This document shows, piece after piece, positions 34,451 through 41,185 of a stretch of DNA of 64,000 nucleotides. The notes under the pieces were generated by a model that did not search any database, was not told the origin of the DNA, and was given only the letters and a program-made list of their open reading frames with translations. Position 1 is the first letter of the stretch. Every line of letters starts with the position of its first letter. The DNA comes from an uncultured Lacinutrix sp. (GTDB lineage Bacteria; Bacteroidota; Bacteroidia; Flavobacteriales; Flavobacteriaceae). The translations under genes and the position numbers were made by a program. The DNA is taken from assembly GCF_947500325.1 (NCBI RefSeq), contig NZ_CANMRQ010000010.1, positions 1-64,000 on the forward strand, written 5' to 3'.

Positions 34451-35386
34451 TTAAAATGGTAGATTTTTCACATCTACATTACCGCCAGATAAAATGATTC
34501 CAACGTTTTTATTTTTAAATTCTTCTTTATTTTTTAATACCGCAGCAAAAGGTACTGCACATGAAGGTTCAATAATAACCTTCATACGCTCCCAGATAAG
34601 TTGCATAGCATTTATTATCTCATCTTCTTCAACACGAATAATCTTATCTACATACTTTTGAATAATTGGAAAATTCCTATCACCTAAGTGAGTTCTTAAT
34701 CCGTCTGCAACAGTATGAAAACTATTATTAGTTTCTATTTTACCAGAAATTAAAGAACGGTAAGCATCATCTGCTTCCATTGGTTCGCCTCCTATGACTT
34801 TACATTTATTTGAAAAATAATGCGCAGCTAAAGCTGTTCCTGCAATTAATCCACCACCACCAACTGGTGTTAAAATCACATCTAATTCTGGATGCTCTTC
34901 TAGTAATTCTATAGCAACTGTACTATTACCATAAATAACCTCATCTTGATTTGATGGATGCAAAAATGAGGCTCCTTTTTCGTCCTTTATTTTATTAGCT
35001 GTTGCCTGCCTGGCTTGAGGTGTAGATTCGCATTCTATAATCTCGCCTTTGTATGTTTTTACAGCATCTTTTTTAACTTGAGGTGCATTTTCAGGCATAA
35101 CGATATAAGCTTTAGCATCAACTTTTTGCGCAGCTAGTGAAACAGCTTGAGCAAAATTACCTGAAGAATGCGTTACCACTCCACGTTTCTTCTCATCCTC
35201 AGAAAGTGATAAAATAGCATTGGCAGCTCCTCTCATTTTAAAAGCTCCCATTTTTTGAAAATTCTCACACTTAAATACAATATCTGCACCTATCATTTCA
35301 TTTAATAAGTTTGAACTTAACACAGGTGTTTTATGAATAAATGGCTTTATTCTATCATGAGCTTGTATTAGGGTGTTTTTATTCAA
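34451..35386 (-). CDS. Threonine/serine dehydratase or serine racemase-like PLP enzyme
   Basis: A 311-residue fold-type II PLP enzyme. PLP-lysine Lys50 lies in GAFKMRGA, SSGNFAQAVSLAA is at about 89-101, and the phosphate loop PVGGGGLIAGT is near 172. It lacks the C-terminal ACT-like regulatory domain of biosynthetic IlvA, so it belongs with catabolic threonine dehydratase/serine racemase types. Likely reaction: Thr or Ser to 2-oxoacid plus ammonia. It is embedded in the paa operon directly after paaG (adjacent bases) and 9 bases before paaH. It has no known role in phenylacetate degradation. Confidence 0.85.
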   Translation of the reverse strand: MNKNTLIQAHDRIKPFIHKTPVLSSNLLNEMIGADIVFKCENFQKMGAFKMRGAANAILSLSEDEKKRGVVTHSSGNFAQAVSLAAQKVDAKAYIVMPENAPQVKKDAVKTYKGEIIECESTPQARQATANKIKDEKGASFLHPSNQDEVIYGNSTVAIELLEEHPELDVILTPVGGGGLIAGTALAAHYFSNKCKVIGGEPMEADDAYRSLISGKIETNNSFHTVADGLRTHLGDRNFPIIQKYVDKIIRVEEDEIINAMQLIWERMKVIIEPSCAVPFAAVLKNKEEFKNKNVGIILSGGNVDVKNLPF

Positions 35387-36166
35387 TTAGTTCCCGTTGA
35401 AATTTGGTTTTCTTTTTTCTATAAATGCCGCAACGCCTTCAGCATAATCATTACTTTGCGCTGCTTCTATTTGTAATTTTGACTCTAGAGCTAATTGAGC
35501 TTCTAAATCGTTTGTCATAGATTGATTAAATAATTCTTTAATCAGTCCTAATGCTTTCGTAGGCATGTTTGCCATTTTTAAAGCCAATTTATTTATTGTT
35601 TCTTCAAATTCTTCTAAAGACACATATTTATATATCATACCTAGTCTTTCTGCCTCTTGAGCTGATATTTTATCTCCTAACATTGCTAAAGCAGATGCTT
35701 TTTGAAAACCAATTAATCGCGGTAAAAAGAATGTTCCTGCGCTATCCGGCACTAAACCAATTAAACTAAACGCTTGTATAAAACTCACTTTTTCATGGGC
35801 AACTACAACATCACAAGCTAATGCAATGTTTGCTCCTGCTCCTGCAGCCACTCCATTTACAGCTGCAATAACGGGTTTCTTAATAGAACGAATTCTAGTA
35901 ATTATTGGATTGTAATGCTCTTCTAATATTTTTTTAAATCCTGGATTTAAATCTGGATCTGTGACTTCTTTTAAATCTTGCCCTGCACAAAATGCTTTTC
36001 CATTTCCTGTTAAAACTATCGCTCTTACTTCATCATTTGTTTCACAATCATCAAATATATCTTGAAGTTTTAATGCCATTTCGCGATTGAAACTATTAAA
36101 AACTTCTGGTCTGTTTAATGTAATACGAGCGACTTTATTTTCTATTTTTAATTCAATTGAATTCAT
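35387..36166 (-). CDS. paaG: Ring 1,2-epoxyphenylacetyl-CoA isomerase (PaaG)
   Basis: A 259-residue crotonase-fold isomerase that converts the ring epoxide of phenylacetyl-CoA to oxepin-CoA. FCAGQDLKEVTD is at about 61-72. GAGANIALACD lacks the hydratase Glu, and LVPDSAGTFFLPRLIG holds the PaaG-type catalytic Asp near 140 (compare VPDSGG in known PaaG). These differences from hydratases support PaaG over PaaF. It sits between paaD (22 bases upstream) and the dehydratase gene. Confidence 0.9.
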   Translation of the reverse strand: MNSIELKIENKVARITLNRPEVFNSFNREMALKLQDIFDDCETNDEVRAIVLTGNGKAFCAGQDLKEVTDPDLNPGFKKILEEHYNPIITRIRSIKKPVIAAVNGVAAGAGANIALACDVVVAHEKVSFIQAFSLIGLVPDSAGTFFLPRLIGFQKASALAMLGDKISAQEAERLGMIYKYVSLEEFEETINKLALKMANMPTKALGLIKELFNQSMTNDLEAQLALESKLQIEAAQSNDYAEGVAAFIEKRKPNFNGN

Positions 36167-36188
36167 CTATATTATTTCTGTTAAATAA

Positions 36189-36689
36189 TTACTTTAAGCA
36201 TTTAAAATAATCGAACGGTTCTTGGCAGTCATCACACTGAAATTGTGCTTTACATGCTGTTGAGCCAAATTGACTAACTAATCGGGTGTTTTGGGAACTA
36301 CAATTTGTACATTTCACCATACGTTTTCCGTTTAACAACACAGCTTTATCTGCTTCAGTATCCAAAGGCGCAGCAATACCATAATCTTCAAGTGCTTTTC
36401 TACCTTTAGGTGTAATCCAATCTGTAGTCCAAGCTGGCGCTAATATTAACTCTACTTCTGAATTATATCCATTTTCTTTTAAAGCTTTTTTTATATCATC
36501 ACCAATAACATCCATTGCTGGGCATCCACTATAAGTTGGTGTAATTTGAACTTTTACAATGTTATTTTGAATAACCGCTGAACGCACAACACCCATTTCC
36601 ATTATTGATAAGACTGGAATTTCAGGGTCTGAAACTTGTTCCAAAATAGGAAAGAGTTTTTGGTCTATATTTTGTTCGGTTGTTGTCAT
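36189..36689 (-). CDS. paaD: PaaD, Fe-S assembly protein for the epoxidase
   Basis: A 166-residue protein with an N-terminal MIP18/DUF59 domain (about 10-105, with DPEIPVLSIMEMG and YSGCPAMD) and a C-terminal zinc ribbon-like cluster (Cys127, Cys130, Cys146, Cys152, Cys155, Cys164). PaaD (also called PaaJ in some schemes) is needed for the multicomponent phenylacetyl-CoA epoxidase, probably for cofactor maturation. The order paaA-B-C-D is conserved here except for a passenger gene between B and C. Confidence 0.92.
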   Translation of the reverse strand: MTTTEQNIDQKLFPILEQVSDPEIPVLSIMEMGVVRSAVIQNNIVKVQITPTYSGCPAMDVIGDDIKKALKENGYNSEVELILAPAWTTDWITPKGRKALEDYGIAAPLDTEADKAVLLNGKRMVKCTNCSSQNTRLVSQFGSTACKAQFQCDDCQEPFDYFKCLK

Positions 36690-36798
36690 GTTTTTTGAAA
36701 CTGAACTTGAAATTGAAACTGAATTTAAAAAGCTTAACCTGTAGTAAACTTTTATCTGTTGTTTCTAACTCCTAGTTTAAATTCGATTTCATTTTTAT
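36690..36798. repeat. Operon spacer with GAA-type hexamer repeats (paaC-paaD)
   Basis: The plus strand 36694-36725 reads as units of GAAACT, GAACTT, GAAATT, GAAACT and GAATTT, nearly perfect 6-base periodicity. Near the other end, 36779-36792 carries the opposite-sense AAATTCGATTTCAT, which can pair with it. No gene is seen in the 109 bases. Confidence 0.6.
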
Positions 36799-37551
36799 TT
36801 ACCAATCCATATTTGGATATGTACGTTGCATAAATTGCAAATCGCTTAATAAATATCCTAAATGTTCTGTATGAATACCTACTTTTCCTCCTTTTTGAAA
36901 CCATTTAGATTCTGGAACCTCTAAAGTAGATTCATTTAAAATCGTATTTACAACTTCATAATAACCTTCTTTTAATTTGGTAACGTCTACTCCAATACTT
37001 TGAGCAACCATTGCTTTATCTGCTTCCGTTTGGTGGAACAATTCATCGGTATACGTCCATAATCCATTAATTGCCTCTTGCATTTTAGCTTTACTAAGCT
37101 CAGTACCATCTCCTAAACGCTTAATCCAATCTGAAGAAAAACGTTGATGATAACTTACTTCTTTTATTGACTTTGTTGCAATAGCAGATAAAGTAACATC
37201 GTGACTTTTCTGTAACTCTGTTAAAAACATAAAATGGTACACATCAAATAAAAATTGACGTGCAATTATATATGCAAAATCTGTATTAGGCTGTTCTACT
37301 AGTAGTACATTAAGATATTCGCGTTCTTTACGTAGCATTGCAATATCGTCCTCTGTTCTATTATCTCCTGCTATTTTTGCTGCATATTGATAATAACTAC
37401 GTACTTGACCAAATAAATCTAATGAAATATTTGTGCATGCTATATCGGTTTCTAGGCTTGGCCCATGACCAGTTAACGATCCCATTCTTTGACCAAGAAT
37501 TAAAGAATTGTCTGCAATACCTAGAATGTATTTATATAAGTTGTTTTTCAT
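36799..37551 (-). CDS. paaC: Phenylacetyl-CoA epoxidase subunit PaaC
   Basis: A 250-residue ferritin-like helical subunit that forms the structural partner of PaaA in the phenylacetyl-CoA 1,2-epoxidase. Recognisable blocks are LADNSLILGQRMGSLTGHGP-like residues 11-31, LNVLLVEQPNTDFAYIIARQFLFD near 85, and KSIKEVSYHQRFSSDWIKRLGDGTELS near 127. The N-terminus is normal. It is separated from paaB by a four-helix-bundle gene, an unusual interruption of the ABC order. Confidence 0.92.
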   Translation of the reverse strand: MKNNLYKYILGIADNSLILGQRMGSLTGHGPSLETDIACTNISLDLFGQVRSYYQYAAKIAGDNRTEDDIAMLRKEREYLNVLLVEQPNTDFAYIIARQFLFDVYHFMFLTELQKSHDVTLSAIATKSIKEVSYHQRFSSDWIKRLGDGTELSKAKMQEAINGLWTYTDELFHQTEADKAMVAQSIGVDVTKLKEGYYEVVNTILNESTLEVPESKWFQKGGKVGIHTEHLGYLLSDLQFMQRTYPNMDW

Positions 37552-37612
37552 AAAATGAACTTGAACTTGAACTTGAAATCGAAGTTTAATACTCGTTTCA
37601 AATTATTAGTTC
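37552..37612. repeat. Operon spacer with TTGAAC repeats (before paaC)
   Basis: The plus strand 37556-37578 has three exact consecutive TGAACT units followed by TGAAATCGAA. An opposite-sense GTTTCAAAT lies at 37590-37598. The spacer separates the four-helix gene from paaC. Confidence 0.6.
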
Positions 37613-37963
37613 TTATTTTATATTTTTTATTCGTGTGACCATTATCCTAATCAATTGGTCATTTTCATCTTTTAAATTTAAAAGATCATCTTCTAAAAAC
37701 AATTGAGCTTTAGATTGTATGTTCAAATTTCTTTGACTCTCTCTTAATTCCTTTAATGAAATCCTCAATTTGTTTATTTTATCTCTATCCGTTCCTGCTC
37801 CTAATGCTTCTCCATAATTTAAAGCTGAAGAGCATGATGAACGTATTAATTGTTTTGCTAAATATTCTCCTGCAAATGACAATACTTTTTTATCATATAA
37901 TAAAATGATACCTGCTGCAAAGTCTTCTAATCTTTCACTTAAATCAAACTTTTTATCGTTCAT
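37613..37963 (-). CDS. Four helix bundle protein (23S rRNA IVS-type / S23 family)
   Basis: A 116-residue all-helical protein matching the four helix bundle family first seen in 23S rRNA intervening sequences (LSERLEDFAAGIILLYDK, AKQLIRSSCSSALNYGEAL, KLRISLKELRESQRNL, EDQLIRIMVTRIKNIK-like blocks). Its function is unknown; the family is often found in multiple copies and inserted at odd sites in Bacteroidota. Here it interrupts paaB and paaC, and both sides carry inverted TTGAACTTGAA-type repeats, as if inserted at or with them. Confidence 0.82.
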   Translation of the reverse strand: MNDKKFDLSERLEDFAAGIILLYDKKVLSFAGEYLAKQLIRSSCSSALNYGEALGAGTDRDKINKLRISLKELRESQRNLNIQSKAQLFLEDDLLNLKDENDQLIRIMVTRIKNIK

Positions 37964-37990
37964 TTTCCAAATTCAAGTTCAACTTTGTTC
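37964..37990. repeat. Inverted TTCAAGTTCAA repeat before the four-helix gene
   Basis: The plus strand AAATTCAAGTTCAACTTT (37969-37986) is the opposite sense of the TTGAACTTGAA array at 37556-37578 on the other side of the gene, so the two flank it as inverted repeats. Confidence 0.5.
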
Positions 37991-38281
37991 TTACATATGC
38001 TTTACTTCGTCTGGCAAGTCGTAAAATGTAGGATGACGATACACTTTATCTTGAGCCGGCTCAAATAATTCCCCATTATTTTCAGGGTTTGACGCTGTAA
38101 TATCTTTAGATTCTACAACCCAAATACTCACACCTTCATTTCTTCTTGTATATACATCTCTAGCATTTTCTAATGCCATTTCGGCATCTGCTGCATGGAG
38201 ACTTCCAAAGTGCCTATGTTCTAATCCGTTTTTACTTCTAACGAATACTTCCCAAAGTGGCCAGTTTTTTTTTGTTGACAT
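37991..38281 (-). CDS. paaB: Phenylacetyl-CoA epoxidase subunit PaaB
   Basis: A 96-residue protein of the expected size. NWPLWEVFVRSKNGLEHRHFGSLHA at about 6-30 and the block RNEGVSIWVVESKDIT are diagnostic of PaaB, the small bridging subunit that links PaaAC heterodimers in the multicomponent epoxidase. It lies 84 bases downstream of paaA across a repeat-bearing spacer. Confidence 0.94.
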   Translation of the reverse strand: MSTKKNWPLWEVFVRSKNGLEHRHFGSLHAADAEMALENARDVYTRRNEGVSIWVVESKDITASNPENNGELFEPAQDKVYRHPTFYDLPDEVKHM

Positions 38282-38365
38282 AATTTATTAATTAAATTGA
38301 AGTAGAAATCGAATTTAAAATTAAATCCACTTGGGTTTCAACTTCAAATTTAGTTTCAAGTTCAT
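38282..38365. repeat. Operon spacer with inverted GAA-type repeats (paaA-paaB)
   Basis: The plus strand ATTGAAGTAGAAATCGAATTT (38296-38316) is followed by opposite-sense GGTTTCAACTTCAAATTTAG and TTTCAAGTTC at 38335-38364. The arms could fold into a long imperfect hairpin in the operon mRNA. No gene is seen. Confidence 0.55.
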
Positions 38366-39322
38366 TTATATAGCTCGTTTTTCTTTTCTTGTTTGTTGTT
38401 TTTCTGCATAAGCCATTGCTGCATCTCGAACCCATTCTCCACGCTCCCAAGCACCTACTCTTGCTTTCATTCTTTCTTTATTACAAGGTCCATGACCTTT
38501 TACAACTTGCCAAAATTCATCCCAATTAATTTCGCCAAAATCATAACTCTGGCGCTCTTCATTCCACTTTAAATCTGGATCTGGAATAGTTAAACCTATT
38601 AACTCTGCTTGTGGCACTGTTTGGTCTATAAATTGCTGACGCAAATCGTCATTAGATTTACGTTTTAATTTCCATTTCATTGATTGCTCTGTATGCACAG
38701 ACTCTGAATCTGTTGGCCCTAGCATCATTAAACTTGGCCACCACCAACGATTTAAAGCATCTTGTGCCATTTCTTTTTGTTCCGATGTACCTTCAGCTAA
38801 CTTTATCATTATTTCAAAACCTTGACGCTGGTGAAAACTTTCTTCTTTACACACACGAATCATTGCTCTTGCATATGGTCCATAAGACGTACTACATAAT
38901 GGCACCTGATTAATAATAGCCGCTCCATCTACTAGCCAACCAATAGCACCCATATCTGCCCAAGTAACCGTTGGATAATTAAAAATACTTGAATATTTAG
39001 CTTTACCTGTATGTAATTGCTCATATAACTCGTCTCTAGAAATCCCTAAAGTTTCGGTTGCACTATATAAGTATAATCCATGGCCCGCTTCGTCTTGTAC
39101 TTTTGCTAATAAAGCGACTTTACGTCTTAATGAAGGTGCTCGTGTTATCCAATTCCCTTCAGGTAACATTCCAACAATTTCAGAATGTGCATGCTGCGAC
39201 ATCTGCCTAATGTGCGTTTTACGATATTTTTCTGGCATCCAATCTTTAGGCTCAATTTTTTCATCACGTGCTATACGTGCTTCGAATTGTGCTTCTAAAT
39301 TTTTTATCTGTTCTTCACTCAT
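38366..39322 (-). CDS. paaA: Phenylacetyl-CoA epoxidase catalytic subunit PaaA
   Basis: A 318-residue diiron oxygenase subunit that inserts oxygen across the ring of phenylacetyl-CoA. Diiron ligand motifs are visible as DEAGH (Glu78, His81) and EESFH (Glu161, His164), with [16 protein letters not shown] at about 43-58 and [12 protein letters not shown] near 193 typical of PaaA. It is followed by paaB and preceded by paaE with a 41-base gap. Confidence 0.95.
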   Translation of the reverse strand: MSEEQIKNLEAQFEARIARDEKIEPKDWMPEKYRKTHIRQMSQHAHSEIVGMLPEGNWITRAPSLRRKVALLAKVQDEAGHGLYLYSATETLGISRDELYEQLHTGKAKYSSIFNYPTVTWADMGAIGWLVDGAAIINQVPLCSTSYGPYARAMIRVCKEESFHQRQGFEIMIKLAEGTSEQKEMAQDALNRWWWPSLMMLGPTDSESVHTEQSMKWKLKRKSNDDLRQQFIDQTVPQAELIGLTIPDPDLKWNEERQSYDFGEINWDEFWQVVKGHGPCNKERMKARVGAWERGEWVRDAAMAYAEKQQTRKEKRAI

Positions 39323-39363
39323 AATTTATAGTATTTAGTGAATAGTAATTCGTTTTTAGTCAA

Positions 39364-40431
39364 TTATACATCAAAATCGACTACTACTTTTTCTGATGTT
39401 GGCACTGCTTGACAACTTAACACTAAGTTTCTTGCTACTTCCTTATCATCTAAAGCATAATTTATTTTCATTTCTACAGTTCCTTCTTTAACTTCACATT
39501 TACACGTACTACATACTCCTCCTTTACAAGCAAATGGTAAATCGGCTCCAGCTGCCAAAGCGCCATCTAAAATATTATCATATTCATCTTCCATAATAAA
39601 ATGAAATTCTTTTCCGCCATCAATAATTGTTACATCTGTACCATCAACTTTATGTTCTAAAACTTCTGCAATTTTATTATCATCTGCATCTCCTGAGAAA
39701 AACAACTCATAATGTATTTTTTCTTTAGCCAACCCTGCCTTTTCTAATTCATCACGAATTAAGAAAATCATATCTTGCGGACCACAAATAAAACAGCTAT
39801 TAGTATCTTCTATATCTATAAACGTTTTAGATAAAATTTGAAGTTTTTCACTATTAAATCTCCCATTTAATAATGGAATATCACGCTGCTCTTTTGTTAA
39901 AAAATAAAACACTTGAAAACGTCCAAAGAACTGGTTTTTAAGTTGTTCTATTTCCTCCTTAAAGATAATCGATTTTACAGTCCGATTCAAATAAAACAAT
40001 TTAAATGTACTATTAGGCTCCGCTATTAAATGCGTCTTTATTATAGACAACATTGGTGTAATACCACTTCCTGCTGCAAATGCAATATGATTTCTTGATG
40101 CATTAGCTTCTGTTTCTATATAAAAATGTCCTGTTGGCTCTGCTATCTCTATAGTGTCTCCAGCTTTTAATTCTGTGTTTGCATAGGTAGAAAAAACACC
40201 TCCAGGAATTTGTTTAATTGCTACTTTCCATTCTTTTTCAAGCGGACTAGAACATAACGAATAGGAACGACGAATATCTTCATTATTAATAAATTTTCTT
40301 AATGTTAGATGTTGTCCTTGCTTAAAACTGAATACGTCTTGAAGATTATCTGGAATATTAAAAGTGACTACAGAACAATCTTTAGTCTCTTTATAAATAT
40401 CTTTAACTTGTATATTATGAAATTCTGCCAT
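39364..40431 (-). CDS. paaE: Phenylacetyl-CoA epoxidase reductase PaaE
   Basis: A 355-residue electron-transfer subunit. It has a FAD-binding domain with RRSYSLCSS at 54-62, an NAD-binding domain with AAGSGITPMLS at 119-129 and a C-terminal plant-type [2Fe-2S] ferredoxin with Cys302, Cys307, Cys310 and Cys340. It moves electrons from NAD(P)H to the PaaA diiron centre. It is the first structural gene of the operon. An 18-bp palindrome 11 bases upstream of the start and a -7-like box place the operon promoter here. Having paaE first, before A-B-C-D, differs from the E. coli order A-B-C-D-E. Confidence 0.93.
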   Translation of the reverse strand: MAEFHNIQVKDIYKETKDCSVVTFNIPDNLQDVFSFKQGQHLTLRKFINNEDIRRSYSLCSSPLEKEWKVAIKQIPGGVFSTYANTELKAGDTIEIAEPTGHFYIETEANASRNHIAFAAGSGITPMLSIIKTHLIAEPNSTFKLFYLNRTVKSIIFKEEIEQLKNQFFGRFQVFYFLTKEQRDIPLLNGRFNSEKLQILSKTFIDIEDTNSCFICGPQDMIFLIRDELEKAGLAKEKIHYELFFSGDADDNKIAEVLEHKVDGTDVTIIDGGKEFHFIMEDEYDNILDGALAAGADLPFACKGGVCSTCKCEVKEGTVEMKINYALDDKEVARNLVLSCQAVPTSEKVVVDFDV

Positions 40432-40442
40432 TTGTATAATTT

Positions 40443-40475
40443 AACTAACAATTGTTAGTTTACTGTACAAATATA
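40443..40475 (-). promoter_or_regulatory. paa operon promoter with TetR-type operator
   Basis: AACTAACAATTGTTAGTT (40443-40460) is a perfect 18-bp palindrome. TATATTTG, a full match to the -7 box TAnnTTTG on the minus strand, lies directly upstream of it at 40475-40468, so the operator would cover the start of the transcript. No good -33 TTG is seen. The site is between the tetR gene and paaE, as expected for a repressor that blocks paaE-onward transcription. Confidence 0.65.
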
Positions 40476-40490
40476 CAAATTTTAAAAGAA

Positions 40491-41060
40491 TTATTTCTGT
40501 ACACCACTAATTAAAACTTGGCTTAAATTTTCTACTAATTCTTCTTGTTTTAAATCTTCTTTTTTAGGGATCCAAAGATATAGAGAACGCAAGGTAGATA
40601 ATATAGAAAACAGCATAACTTCAGGATTAACATCAATTATCTCTTTATTTTTTATCCCGTTAATAATTATACATCTAAAATTTTCTTCATAATCATCTCT
40701 TAGTTTCAAATAATAATCAAGTCGTTCTTCTAAATGCATCCAGTCGCTATTTAAAGACGACATACCAAAAGTATTAGATGTAGTAATACTTATGTGTAAT
40801 GAGATGATTTGTTTTAGTTTTTCAATACTATCAATTTGAGACGTTTTTATAACATCCATCCCATTAGTAAACTCCTCTGCTAGAGAAATAATTATAGTTG
40901 TTAAAATATCTTGTTTAGAACTAATATGATTATAAAGACTTGACGCTTTAATCCCCATCGATTTAGCAATATCTCTCATGGTTACCGCACTATATCCTTT
41001 TTCTTTAAAAAGGGTTGCTGCAGCATTTATAATTTGTTGTTTTCTTGTTTCTATCTTCAT
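40491..41060 (-). CDS. TetR-family regulator, probable phenylacetate-pathway repressor
   Basis: A 189-residue TetR protein: helix-turn-helix at about 20-50 (KGYSAVTMRDIAKSMGIKASSLYNHISSKQDIL), then an all-helical ligand domain. It is positioned at the head of the paa operon on the same strand, with a palindrome and -7 box between it and paaE, so it is very likely the pathway repressor, with phenylacetyl-CoA as the expected inducer (inference from PaaR-type repressors). It is divergent from the aromatic amino acid hydroxylase gene at 41186. Confidence 0.88.
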   Translation of the reverse strand: MKIETRKQQIINAAATLFKEKGYSAVTMRDIAKSMGIKASSLYNHISSKQDILTTIIISLAEEFTNGMDVIKTSQIDSIEKLKQIISLHISITTSNTFGMSSLNSDWMHLEERLDYYLKLRDDYEENFRCIIINGIKNKEIIDVNPEVMLFSILSTLRSLYLWIPKKEDLKQEELVENLSQVLISGVQK

Positions 41061-41140
41061 ACAAGTTACTAATATACAGATTCAATTTAGACTAGGAAAA
41101 ACATTATTTAAACTTACTAAGAGTTCATTTTATAAATTCA

Positions 41141-41148
41141 TAACTTTG
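41141..41148 (+). promoter_or_regulatory. Candidate -7 box for the aromatic hydroxylase gene
   Basis: TAACTTTG matches TAnnTTTG and lies 38 bases before the ATG at 41186. No TTG lies at the right distance upstream, so support is weak. Confidence 0.3.
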
Positions 41149-41185
41149 TTTACTAGGTTAATAAAAAAGAGTCTTATCTAAATAC

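Noticed and set aside
34451-35386. Biosynthetic threonine deaminase ilvA for isoleucine synthesis
   Set aside because: It lacks the C-terminal regulatory domain and other ilv biosynthetic genes are absent nearby; catabolic dehydratase or serine racemase fits better.
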